This document shows, one piece after another, positions 50,242 through 57,787 of a DNA stretch of 64,000 nt (its first letter is position 1; every line of letters begins with the position of its first letter). The notes beneath the pieces are model-generated. The model searched no databases. It was not told the origin of the DNA and worked only from the letters and a program-made list of their open reading frames with translations. Where the stretch lies: NCBI RefSeq assembly GCF_009852415.1, contig NZ_WOXS01000002.1:3884001-3948000 (forward strand). The letters run 5' to 3'. The stretch is from Streptomyces sp. Tu 3180. GTDB lineage: Bacteria; Actinomycetota; Actinomycetes; Streptomycetales; Streptomycetaceae. Made by a program: the position numbers and the translations under genes.

Positions 50242-51150
50242 TCAGCCCGTGAGCACCAGCTCGGAGCTGATCGTCTCCCACAGTGCGTCGAACCACCGGC
50301 GGGACTGCTCCACGAAGGCGGTGTCCCGCGGACCGGCGTCCCGCCCGAAGGCGAACAGCAGGGACCGGACGCCCTGCGCGTCGTACATCTCCAGGCTCTC
50401 GTGGTCGATCAGCGCCTCGCGCCGCGCCAGCGTGTAGTAGGCGAACAGCGCCTCCTCCCCGTTGAGCAGGTACAGCTTCACCGGCGGGGTGAAGGGCAGC
50501 GCCCGGAACGAGACCCGCACGTCGATGCCGTGCGTGGCGCGCAGGGCGAGCAGGTTGTGCCGGAGCACCTGACCCTGGGCGTTGCGCTGGGCCAGCCAGC
50601 GCTCGCGGACCGGGTCGCCGCCGTCGTCGCGGCCCTCGACCGGGACCGGGAAGGCCAGGTTGATCTCCCGGCTGGGCAGCAGGACGCGGACGTCGACCTT
50701 GGCCGGTTTCAGTCGCCCCGCGTGGATCTGGCGCAGCGGCTCACCGATGGCGAGGGTGAGGGAGACCGCGGTCAGGCAGACGGCGTCGATCTCGACGTGC
50801 TCGGCCGCGAAGGCGGTGGCGATGCGGTGCGCGAGGACCGCCGTGGTGGGCATCGGGGGTGCCGCGGGGCCGGTCAGCGCCCTTTCGGCGTCGGAGGCGA
50901 CGGTCGCCGGGGCCCCCTTGGAGACGTTGGTGAGCAACCGCTCCGACTGCAGGACGCGCAGCGCCTGGCGGACGGTGCCGCGCTCGACGCCGAACTCCTC
51001 GGCGAGCCGGGCCTGGGTGGGCATGCGCTGGCCCGGCTGCAGCGTTCCGGACCTGATCCGGGCGCGCAGCTCGTCGGCCACCTCCCGATGGGTCCTCTGT
51101 GGCCGCTGCGACCTCTTCCGTCCGTGGACGGAGGCGTGTTCCGGGTCCAC
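50242..51150 (-). CDS. devE: GntR-family regulator DevE, paralogue of DevA
   Basis: 302 residues from GTG 51150. GntR helix-turn-helix 'VADELRARIRSGTLQPGQRM' and 'LAEEFGVERGTVRQALRVLQ'. The C-terminal domain shares with DevA the stretches 'VLRHNLLALRATHGIDVRVS' and 'PPVKLYLLNGEEALFAYYTL' and ends 'RRWFDALWETISSELVL', as DevA ends 'KWFDALWETITTDLTL'. In S. coelicolor the devA paralogue adjacent to devA has been named devE. Unlike devA there is no downstream phosphatase; the small membrane gene's 3' end lies 39 nt away instead. Confidence 0.85.
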   Translation of the reverse strand: MDPEHASVHGRKRSQRPQRTHREVADELRARIRSGTLQPGQRMPTQARLAEEFGVERGTVRQALRVLQSERLLTNVSKGAPATVASDAERALTGPAAPPMPTTAVLAHRIATAFAAEHVEIDAVCLTAVSLTLAIGEPLRQIHAGRLKPAKVDVRVLLPSREINLAFPVPVEGRDDGGDPVRERWLAQRNAQGQVLRHNLLALRATHGIDVRVSFRALPFTPPVKLYLLNGEEALFAYYTLARREALIDHESLEMYDAQGVRSLLFAFGRDAGPRDTAFVEQSRRWFDALWETISSELVLTG

Positions 51151-51214
51151 GGCGGAACCCTACAACTTCCCGCCATCTTTGGGCAGTTCACGGAGAGGTG
51201 GTTATGAGCCGCTT

Positions 51215-51255
51215 CCAAGTGGAGATAACTGAAGACAAGTTGGTAACCAACTTGA
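51215..51255. promoter_or_regulatory. Operator region between devE and small membrane gene
   Basis: A perfect 19-bp palindrome, CAAGTTGGT-A-ACCAACTTG (51236-51254), sits at the end of a 41-nt block homologous to 49934-49974. Two further GGTTGG-type half sites follow at 51279 and 51298. Confidence 0.75.
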
Positions 51256-51330
51256 GCAACATGGTCGGCCCCCGAAGAGGTTGGCCACCAGGGTGACGGT
51301 TGGTGACCACTGACGACAAGGGGGACCGCC

Positions 51331-51516
51331 ATGCCGCTCATCGCCATCGTCCTCGCCGCCCTCGCCATTGGGTTCGAGCAGCTCGTCCAGTGGAAGTACG
51401 GGCCGATGGGGATCATCGCCTTCGTCGCCCTCACCGTGGGCATCAAGGCGCGGAACACCGTGATCAGCGGCATCGGCGCGGTCATCCTCGTGATGCTGCT
51501 CGCCCAGTCCGGCTGA
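51331..51516 (+). CDS. 61-residue two-helix membrane protein, divergent partner of devE
   Basis: ATG 51331 has AGGGGGA 6 nt upstream. Hydrophobic stretches at about 2-15, 22-36 and 44-58 surround 'FEQLVQWKYG' and 'ALTVGIKARNT'. It is a paralogue of the 50014-50202 protein (same length, motif and context). Each lies divergent from a DevA-family gene with a shared operator block, so gene pair and control region were duplicated together. Function unknown. Confidence 0.77.
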   Translation: MPLIAIVLAALAIGFEQLVQWKYGPMGIIAFVALTVGIKARNTVISGIGAVILVMLLAQSG

Positions 51517-51680
51517 CAGCACGCCCACGGACCGCCGGCCGGGCTCCCCTCCGGAGGGGAGCCGGGAGCCCGTCGGCAGGCACCACCCGCACCACCACAA
51601 CCGAACAGCTCGCTACGGATGAGCGCCCACCCGTCGTCGGCGGAGGGAGGCAGGCAGCAGGAGCGCGCGAGCGACAGCGC

Positions 51681-52937
51681 TCAGAACATGTCCGGGCACC
51701 ACGGTCGCCTGGACGTACGCAGCAGGGCGTCGGCCTGACGGGCGGCGCCCGCTCGTTCTTCCCGCACCCGGCCGAGGGCCGCCAGCCGCACCGCCGACTC
51801 GTCACCCAGCCAGAGCGTCGCCAGCTCCGCGACGTCCAGCGTCAGATCGGCGCTCCCGGTGGTCGGCGTGCAGGACCCGGTCCCGTCCTCCGACGCCTGG
51901 AGCCGGTACCGCCCGCCGGCCAGCCCGCCGCCGTCGGACACCTCCAGCACCAGCGCACCCGGCGCCTCGTACGTCCGCGCCTCCAGCGCCTTCACGACGT
52001 CCAGGATCCGCACCCACAGCCAGTCCGCCTGGGTGGTGACGGCGGCGGCGCGCGGGTCCGGGAGGAAGTGCGGGAGCAGGTCGTCGGGGGCCCGCCAGCC
52101 GCTCTTCACCTTCACCACCCAGTCGATCGAGCACAGGTAGTGCCACAGCGCCCGCTCGGCGGCCGGGGTCACCCCGATCAGCCATTTCACGCTGACCGTG
52201 TTCAGCGGCTGCTTGGCGTCGCCCCACGTGTCGTCCGCCGTGTAGGCGACCATGCCCTCGACCTCGCCGGCCGCCGACCGGTACACGGCGAAGCAGGGCT
52301 CGCTCCAGGTCGGGTGGAAGCGCAGGGCTCCGGTGGCCAGCCTCCACCACACGTCGGTGCGGCTGACGGCGCCCGGCCGGGCCCGGCGCAGCCGCTCGTG
52401 CAGGTCGGGGCCGAGCTTGTGCACGTCCTCCCCGTCCACGAGGTCGATCCGGCCGCCGTCGTCCGGGACCGACCGGCGCGGGTCGAGGCCGGTGCGCGGC
52501 ACGTCGACCGTCCACTCGGTCGCCGAGGTGGCGGGGCCGAAGCCGTAGCGGCCGTAGATCGGGTACTCGGCGGCGATCAGGGTCGCCACGACGTCCCCGT
52601 TGTCCTTCGCGGCGGCGAGTTCCCCGGTCATCATGCGGGTGAGCAGACCGCGGCGGCGGTGGGTGGCGGTGACGGTGACGTTGGTGACGGCGGCGGCGGA
52701 CACGGTCGCGCCGCCGACGGCGGTGAGCTCCTGCGCGAAGGAACGGAACGTCGCGACGCAGCGCCCGTCGTCGAAGGCGCCGAGCAGCCGGCCGGGCAGG
52801 AAGTGCCGCCGGCGCGCGTCGACGACCTCCTGCGGGGAGGTGGGTGCGTTCAGGAACCCGGTGTTGAGGGCCCTGTTCCAGTCGGCGAACTCGGACTCGG
52901 TGATCAGGCGTACGTCGATGTCGGCGCGGGAGGTCAT
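51681..52937 (-). CDS. Eis-like GNAT N-acetyltransferase
   Basis: 418 residues from ATG 52937. Two GNAT-like domains and an SCP2-like C-terminal domain, as in mycobacterial Eis. The acetyl-CoA loop is 'VTVTATHRRRGLLTRMMTGE', and the chain ends in 'PDMF', whose terminal carboxylate acts as the base in Eis enzymes. These form hexamers and acetylate amines, including aminoglycosides at several positions. The real substrate in this organism is unknown. The open frame upstream to 53174 covers a repeat region and is not coding. Confidence 0.88.
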   Translation of the reverse strand: MTSRADIDVRLITESEFADWNRALNTGFLNAPTSPQEVVDARRRHFLPGRLLGAFDDGRCVATFRSFAQELTAVGGATVSAAAVTNVTVTATHRRRGLLTRMMTGELAAAKDNGDVVATLIAAEYPIYGRYGFGPATSATEWTVDVPRTGLDPRRSVPDDGGRIDLVDGEDVHKLGPDLHERLRRARPGAVSRTDVWWRLATGALRFHPTWSEPCFAVYRSAAGEVEGMVAYTADDTWGDAKQPLNTVSVKWLIGVTPAAERALWHYLCSIDWVVKVKSGWRAPDDLLPHFLPDPRAAAVTTQADWLWVRILDVVKALEARTYEAPGALVLEVSDGGGLAGGRYRLQASEDGTGSCTPTTGSADLTLDVAELATLWLGDESAVRLAALGRVREERAGAARQADALLRTSRRPWCPDMF

Positions 52938-53100
52938 GGGCACACGGTAGGTCGCGGGGCGGGGGGTGTCGCATGGTTTTCCCCGGCCGCCTCCCCGACG
53001 CCCCTCCGCAGGCTCCTGCGGAGGCGCGCGGCCCCGGGAGGGGTCCCGCACGCCCGGGAAACGGGTCCGGCACGCCCCTGCGGGGAGCCGGACCTCACGC

Positions 53101-53177
53101 CCTCGCGGGGCCCCGGGTCCGCACCCCCTCGCGGGGCCCCGGGTCCGCACCCCCTCGCGGGGCCGGGTCCGCACACC
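53101..53177. repeat. 26-bp tandem repeat, three copies
   Basis: Two identical 26-nt units (53101-53126 and 53127-53152) and a third slightly degenerate one (53153-53177) lie between the asparaginase stop and the Eis-like start. Related CTCGCGGGG-type pieces occur just left. The units can fold into GC hairpins. Confidence 0.85.
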
Positions 53178-53216
53178 CCGGGAGGCCGGTCCGCGTGTCC
53201 CCGCCGAGGCCGGCGC

Positions 53217-54191
53217 CTAGAACACGGCCCGGATCTCCCCCACGACCGCCCCGCCGCCCGTCAGCGGTGCCCGGCCGATCCGCTCGACCACCGGCGCGTC
53301 CACCCCCATGAGTCCCAGCGCCCGTGCGAGCACCGGCCCCAGGGCCCGCACCGCACCGTCGTCCACCTTGAAGGCGAGGGCGCGGCCGTCCGGCAGGGCG
53401 ACGGCCTGGACGGCCTCCGCGCCCATCTTGGACAGGACGCCCGGGATCTCCCGCATCAGCCAGGTGTCGGCACGGCGGGTGCCGGCGACGTACTCGGGGT
53501 GGGCGCGCATGGCGTCCGCGACGCGGCGCTCGGGCGTGCCGGGCTCGGCGAGGACGAAGGAGCGGTAGGCGCGGGCCAGGCCGACGAGGCTGACCGCCAT
53601 CAGCGGGGCGCCGCAGCCGTCCGTGCCGACGGCGGCCACCCGCTCGCCCGCCGCCGCCTCCACGCCCTCGTGGATGATCCGCTGGAGCGGGTGGTCCGGG
53701 TCGAGGTAGGTCTCCAGCGGCCAGTCCCGCAGCGCGCACGCCGCCAGCATCGCGGTGTGCTTGCCGGAGCAGTTCATGGTCACCCGGTCCCGCACCCCGC
53801 CGGCCGCGAGGTAGGTGTCCCGCTCCTCCGCGTCCAGCGGCAGGTCCGGCGGGCAGCCCAGCTGCCGCTCCCCCAGCCCGTACTCGGCCAGCATCTTCTG
53901 CACCAGGTCGCGGTGGAAGCCCTCCCCCGAGTGGCTCGCGGCGGCCAGCGCCAGCCGCTCCCCCGCCAGGTCCAGGCCCGCCCGCAGCACGCCCGCCGCC
54001 TGCATCGGCTTGTTGCTGGACCGGGGGAAGACGGGCGCCGCCACGTCACCCAGCGCCAGCTCCACGTCCCCGTCCGCGTCCAGCAGGACCAGGCTCCCCC
54101 GGTGCCGCCCCTCGACGAAACCGGAACGGACGACCTCCGCGAGGACGGGCGGCACGGCGGGGGGTGCGACGGGCAGGGACGGTGCGGACAT
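53217..54191 (-). CDS. L-asparaginase type II (rhizobial-type, PF06089-like)
   Basis: 324 residues from ATG 54191 with GGAAGG 6 nt upstream. The family lacks the classic TGG signature; it shows 'RHRGSLVLLDADGDVELALG', 'PRSSNKPMQAAGVLRAG', 'ASHSGEGFHRDLVQKML', 'TMNCSGKHTAMLAACAL' and 'GTDGCGAPLMAVSLVGLAR'. Ser/Lys in 'SSNK' and 'SGKH' form the active site; zinc-binding Cys in 'NCSGKH' is conserved. It hydrolyses asparagine to aspartate and ammonia. No signal peptide, so cytoplasmic. rsiG lies 78 nt upstream on the same strand. Confidence 0.88.
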   Translation of the reverse strand: MSAPSLPVAPPAVPPVLAEVVRSGFVEGRHRGSLVLLDADGDVELALGDVAAPVFPRSSNKPMQAAGVLRAGLDLAGERLALAAASHSGEGFHRDLVQKMLAEYGLGERQLGCPPDLPLDAEERDTYLAAGGVRDRVTMNCSGKHTAMLAACALRDWPLETYLDPDHPLQRIIHEGVEAAAGERVAAVGTDGCGAPLMAVSLVGLARAYRSFVLAEPGTPERRVADAMRAHPEYVAGTRRADTWLMREIPGVLSKMGAEAVQAVALPDGRALAFKVDDGAVRALGPVLARALGLMGVDAPVVERIGRAPLTGGGAVVGEIRAVF

Positions 54192-54269
54192 CGGCGGTGA
54201 CCTTCCGGACGGGATACACGCCCCGCCCGGCACGGGGGCGGCCCCGGGATCACCGGGCCGGCCCCCGCC

Positions 54270-54905
54270 TCACACGAGCAGGTCGTCGACTTGAGCTTCC
54301 CCTTCACGGTACCTGCGTGCGATTTCGGCGCTGCAGTCGTCGGCCGTGCGCTGCAGCCGCTGCCGCCGCCAGGACACCTGCTGCTCGTACCGCACGAGCC
54401 GCCCCATCGCGGCGTTCAGCTCCCCGTCCGTGCGGGCGCCCAGGTCGGACAGCTCCACCTCGGCGAGCATCTCGGCCGCCAGCCGCCGGTACTCCTCGCT
54501 CCGCGGCGTGCCCAGCGTCACGTGGCGGGCCGAGGACCGGTGCCGGGCCGGGGCGTCCCGCAGGATCTCCGGCAGCCGCTCCACCACGGACGCCTCCGCC
54601 GGCGCGGCGGCGACCGAGGCGGCGCCCACCGGGACGCGCCTGGCCAGCTCCGCCCCCAGGATGTCGATCCGCCCCTGCAGCAGCCGCCGCACGTAGCTGA
54701 GGTCGGCCTCGTCGCGCTGGGCGTCGCGGCGCAGGGTGCGCAGCTCGGGCAGGCTGAGTGCGGTCAGATCGTGCTCGGACTGCTCCCCGGGCAGCACGGG
54801 GCTGTCCGTGCGCTGCGTGGGGGGACGGTGGAACTCCCGCTCCCCGGCCCCCGGGTGGGTCAACGAGACAGCCCCGGGCGGCTGCCCAATCCCCGATGTG
54901 CTCAT
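54270..54905 (-). CDS. rsiG: c-di-GMP-binding anti-sigma factor RsiG (for WhiG)
   Basis: 211 residues from ATG 54905. RsiG holds the sporulation sigma factor WhiG inactive when loaded with c-di-GMP. The two helical c-di-GMP motifs E-x3-S-x2-R-x3-Q-x3-D are both exact: Glu66, Ser70, Arg73, Gln77, Asp81 and Glu174, Ser178, Arg181, Gln185, Asp189. Both helices are long and antiparallel-compatible, separated by an Ala/Pro linker and short helix. The whiG gene is not in this window. The protein's identity follows from this published binding signature; the first ~45 residues are disordered. Confidence 0.9.
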   Translation of the reverse strand: MSTSGIGQPPGAVSLTHPGAGEREFHRPPTQRTDSPVLPGEQSEHDLTALSLPELRTLRRDAQRDEADLSYVRRLLQGRIDILGAELARRVPVGAASVAAAPAEASVVERLPEILRDAPARHRSSARHVTLGTPRSEEYRRLAAEMLAEVELSDLGARTDGELNAAMGRLVRYEQQVSWRRQRLQRTADDCSAEIARRYREGEAQVDDLLV

Positions 54906-55082
54906 GTGCCTCAACCGTCCCCTCGACCGGCATGTGCCAGCATCGTGCCACCCCAAGCGGCCGCTATGTGACCTAGTGCGCCCGATCCACCCCAGATGGC
55001 GGTTAAGGAGTAAAAATAGTCCGGCCGGGGCCCCGCGCGGACCGCCGTCGGCCGGGTGTTCGCCGACCGGCATGATGGTCGT

Positions 55083-55508
55083 ATGCGAGCAGTGGTGCAG
55101 CGGGTGGACGGCGCGAGCGTCGTCGTGGACGGCGAGACGGTGGGGGCGATCGAGGGCGAGGGGCTGTGCGTCCTCGTCGGCGTGACCCACGAGGACACCA
55201 AGGAGAAGGCGGCCCAGCTCGCCCGCAAGCTCTGGTCGATCCGGATGCTCCAGGACGAGAGGTCGTGCAGCGACGTCGACGCCCCCCTGCTGGTGATCAG
55301 CCAGTTCACCCTGTACGGCGACGCCCGCAAGGGCCGCCGCCCCACCTGGAACGCCGCCGCCCCCGGTGACGTCGCCGAACCGCTGGTCGACGAGGTGGTC
55401 GCCCAGCTGCGGGCGCTGGGCGCGACGGTGGCGACGGGCCGCTTCGGCGCGCGGATGCGGGTGTCGCTGACCAACGACGGCCCGTTCACCGTCCTGCTGG
55501 AGATCTGA
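55083..55508 (+). CDS. dtd: D-aminoacyl-tRNA deacylase
   Basis: 141 residues. DTD hydrolyses D-amino acids from mischarged tRNA and also edits glycyl-tRNA-Ala. Signature 'LLVISQFTLYGDARKGRRPT' (SQxxL) and the Gly-Pro cross-subunit motif in 'SLTNDGPFTVLLEI' are intact. ATG 55083 begins 'MRAVVQRVDGASVVVDG', matching the family start. It is right-pointing, divergent from rsiG with 177 nt between starts, and convergent with the ygfZ-like gene 21 nt away. Confidence 0.95.
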   Translation: MRAVVQRVDGASVVVDGETVGAIEGEGLCVLVGVTHEDTKEKAAQLARKLWSIRMLQDERSCSDVDAPLLVISQFTLYGDARKGRRPTWNAAAPGDVAEPLVDEVVAQLRALGATVATGRFGARMRVSLTNDGPFTVLLEI

Positions 55509-55529
55509 GCCCGGCCCCCTCGGCGCGGG

Positions 55530-56495
55530 TCAGGGCTCGACCACGGTCTCCTGGGCCGCCGCCGTCTCCCCGGCGAGCAGCCGCGCGTCCACCGGCACGT
55601 TCCGCTTGACCAGCGCGAGCGCGACCGGCCCCAGCTCGTGGTGGCGCGCGGACGTCGTGACGAACCCGACCTTGCGCCCGTCCGGCTCGTCGTCGGCGAG
55701 CCGGATCTCCGTGCCCGGCGTCGGCAGGTGGACCTCGCTGCCGTCCAGGTGCAGGAAGACCAGCCGGCGCGGCGGCTTGCCCAGGTTCTGCACCCGGGCG
55801 ACGGTCTCCTGGCCCCGGTAGCAGCCCTTCTGCAGGTGCACCGCGCTCCCGATCCAGCCCAGCTCGTGCGGGATGGTGCGGTGGTCGGTCTCGAAGCCGA
55901 GCCGGGGGCGGTGCTGCTCGACGCGCAGCGCCTCGTGGGCGAGGATCCCGGCGGGCGGCCCGGCCTTCCCGGCGTACGACTCGAGATCGGCGCGGGGCAG
56001 GAACAGATCACGTCCGTACGGGGTCTCGCGGACGACGACGCCCTCGGGCGCCTCCGCGATGGACCCGGCGGGCAGGTGCACCACCGCGGTGTCGGCGGTG
56101 CGGTCGGCGACCTCGACCCGGTAGAAGAACTTCATCGACTCCAGGTACGCGATCAGCGCCTCCTGAGTGCCCGGCTCGACGTGGGCCCAGACCGTCTCGC
56201 CGTCGTCGACCAGGTAGAGCGCGTGCTCGATGTGGCCGTTCGCGGAGAGGATCAGCGCCTCGGTGGCCTGGTGCGGCGGGAGCTCGCTGACGTGCTGGGT
56301 GAGCAGCAGGTGCAGCCAGCCGAGCCGGTCCGCTCCGGAGACGGTCACGACCCCGCGGTGGGACAGGTCGACGAAACCGGTGCCGTCGGCGAGGGCGCGC
56401 TGCTCGCGGAACAGGTCGCCGTAGTGGGCGGCCACGCCCTCGTCCACGCCCTCGGCGGGGACGGCGCCGGGCAGGGTCAGCAGGGGGCTCTTCAT
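55530..56495 (-). CDS. ygfZ: YgfZ/GcvT-type folate-binding protein (Fe-S repair)
   Basis: 321 residues. YgfZ uses tetrahydrofolate to help maintain Fe-S enzymes. The signature 'KGCYRGQETVARVQNLGKPP' with the essential Cys is present, plus 'GFVDLSHRGVVTVSGADRLG' at the N-terminus and the C-terminal 'RNVPVDARLLAGE'. It lacks the full GcvT catalytic pattern. It lies 9 nt downstream of nur on the same strand, the third known gene of a left-pointing set (32-residue protein, nitrobindin, nur, ygfZ). Confidence 0.9.
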   Translation of the reverse strand: MKSPLLTLPGAVPAEGVDEGVAAHYGDLFREQRALADGTGFVDLSHRGVVTVSGADRLGWLHLLLTQHVSELPPHQATEALILSANGHIEHALYLVDDGETVWAHVEPGTQEALIAYLESMKFFYRVEVADRTADTAVVHLPAGSIAEAPEGVVVRETPYGRDLFLPRADLESYAGKAGPPAGILAHEALRVEQHRPRLGFETDHRTIPHELGWIGSAVHLQKGCYRGQETVARVQNLGKPPRRLVFLHLDGSEVHLPTPGTEIRLADDEPDGRKVGFVTTSARHHELGPVALALVKRNVPVDARLLAGETAAAQETVVEP

Positions 56496-56504
56496 ACGCC
56501 TAGC

Positions 56505-56942
56505 CTACGACTCGGTAGTTGAAGCCTTCAGGGAGCAGTCGCCGCACCGGCCGAAGATCGCGAAGTGCCTCATGTCGGTGTCGAAGCCGAAGGAGTCCCG
56601 CAGCTTGGCCGTGAAGTCGGCCGCCACCTCCATGTCCGCCTCGATGACGTTGTCGCAGTCGCGGCAGACCAGGTGCAGGTGGTGGTGCCGGTCGGCGAGG
56701 TGGTACGTCGGGGCGCCGTGCCCGAGGTGGGCGTGGCTGACCAGGCCCAGCTCCTCCAGGAGCTCCAGCGTGCGGTAGACGGTGGAAATGTTGACCCCCG
56801 ACGCCGTCTTCCTCACTTCCACGAGGATGTCGTCGGGGGTCGCGTGCTCCAGGGTGTCCACGGCTTCGAGCACGAGTTGGCGCTGCGGCGTCAGCCGGTA
56901 GCCGCGCTGCCTGAGGTCGCTCTTCCAGTCGGTGCTCACCAC
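56505..56942 (-). CDS. nur: Nickel-responsive Fur-family regulator Nur
   Basis: 145 residues. Nur represses the Fe superoxide dismutase and nickel transport genes when nickel is bound. Every metal ligand described for the S. coelicolor protein is at the same position: His70, His72 and His126 (Ni site) and His33, His86, His88 and His90 (second site). Cys93/Cys96 and Cys133/Cys136 could form a structural zinc site as in other Fur proteins. The DNA-binding helix is 'GVNISTVYRTLELLEELGLV'. It sits between nitrobindin (40 nt) and ygfZ (9 nt). Confidence 0.95.
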   Translation of the reverse strand: MVSTDWKSDLRQRGYRLTPQRQLVLEAVDTLEHATPDDILVEVRKTASGVNISTVYRTLELLEELGLVSHAHLGHGAPTYHLADRHHHLHLVCRDCDNVIEADMEVAADFTAKLRDSFGFDTDMRHFAIFGRCGDCSLKASTTES

Positions 56943-56982
56943 ACCACGAGTCTAGAGCGGCCGGCGCCCGCGCGAGGAAGGC

Positions 56983-57558
56983 CTACTTGAAGAAGGCGAT
57001 CCCGTCGTCCGGCAGGTCGTCGGGCAGGGCCTTGGCCCAGCGCTCGACCTCCTCCGGGGTGACGACCTTCTTCAGGTGCGCCGACATGTAGGGACGCAGC
57101 TCGACCTCGGGGGTCTGCTTCTCGCCGACCCACATCAGGTCGCTCTTGACGTAGCCGTACAGCCGCTTGCCGCCGCTGTAGGGCCGCGAGGCGGCGGTGC
57201 GCGCGACCGCGTCCGTGACCAGGTCGATCTGCGGCTTGCCCTCGGCCAGCTCGCCGTACCAGATCTCGATGACGCCGTCGTCGCGGGTCATCGTCACCTC
57301 GACCTTGCGCTGGGCGTCGATCCGCCAGAAGCCGTGCTCGGACTCCAGCGGCCGGACCTTGTTGCCGTCGCCGTCCAGCACCCAGGTGTGGGAGCGGTAC
57401 TCCAGGAAGTCCCGGCCGTCGTGGGTGAAGGCGACCTCCTGCCCGAAGTTGCACTTCTCGGCGCCGGGGAAGTCGTGCACGCCGGCGCCCGCCCAGTCGC
57501 CGAGCAGGAAGGCGAGCGGGACGAGGTCCTTGTGGAGGTCGGACGGAATCTCGATCAT
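56983..57558 (-). CDS. Nitrobindin-like heme beta-barrel (FABP-like) protein
   Basis: 191 residues. A ten-stranded barrel is predicted; the family motif GxWxGxG is present as 'GDWAGAG', then 'FGQEVAFTHDGRDFLEYRSH' and a late His ('YMSAHLKKV') in the region of the heme ligand. Bacterial nitrobindins bind ferric heme and isomerise peroxynitrite or bind NO. The C-terminus has a ~30-residue extension with 'EEVERWAKALPDDLPDDG'. It precedes nur by 40 nt on the same strand and follows the 32-residue membrane gene by 23 nt. Confidence 0.82.
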   Translation of the reverse strand: MIEIPSDLHKDLVPLAFLLGDWAGAGVHDFPGAEKCNFGQEVAFTHDGRDFLEYRSHTWVLDGDGNKVRPLESEHGFWRIDAQRKVEVTMTRDDGVIEIWYGELAEGKPQIDLVTDAVARTAASRPYSGGKRLYGYVKSDLMWVGEKQTPEVELRPYMSAHLKKVVTPEEVERWAKALPDDLPDDGIAFFK

Positions 57559-57581
57559 GAGTGGAAGTTCCTGGTGTCGGG

Positions 57582-57680
57582 TCAGCGCTGGCCCTGGAAC
57601 AGCTTCTTCACGGTCAGCCCGGCGAAGGCGAGGACGCCGACGGCAACCAGGACCAACAGGACTTCGAAGAAGAGTTCCAC
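57582..57680 (-). CDS. 32-residue single-helix membrane protein
   Basis: From GTG 57680 with AAGGAG 7 nt upstream. The sequence V-ELFFEVLLVLVAVGVLA then FAGLTVKKLFQGQR is one membrane helix with a basic end, so the C-terminus is cytoplasmic. The stop lies 23 nt before nitrobindin. The clear ribosome site, start and position as first gene of the nitrobindin-nur-ygfZ set support it as a real small gene. Function unknown; it could anchor or regulate a partner. Confidence 0.65.
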   Translation of the reverse strand: MELFFEVLLVLVAVGVLAFAGLTVKKLFQGQR

Positions 57681-57787
57681 GGGGTGCTCCTTGAGCGGGG
57701 AGTGTGGTGTGCGTGCACAGGGCCGGACCCCAGCTTACGCGGCCGGGGCCCGGCCCCGTCGGGTGAGGTGCGTCCCCACCGCCGGGG

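Noticed and set aside
51681..53174. Longer start for the Eis-like protein
   Set aside because: Upstream 79 codons fall in tandem repeats and have Arg/Pro/Gly-only composition.
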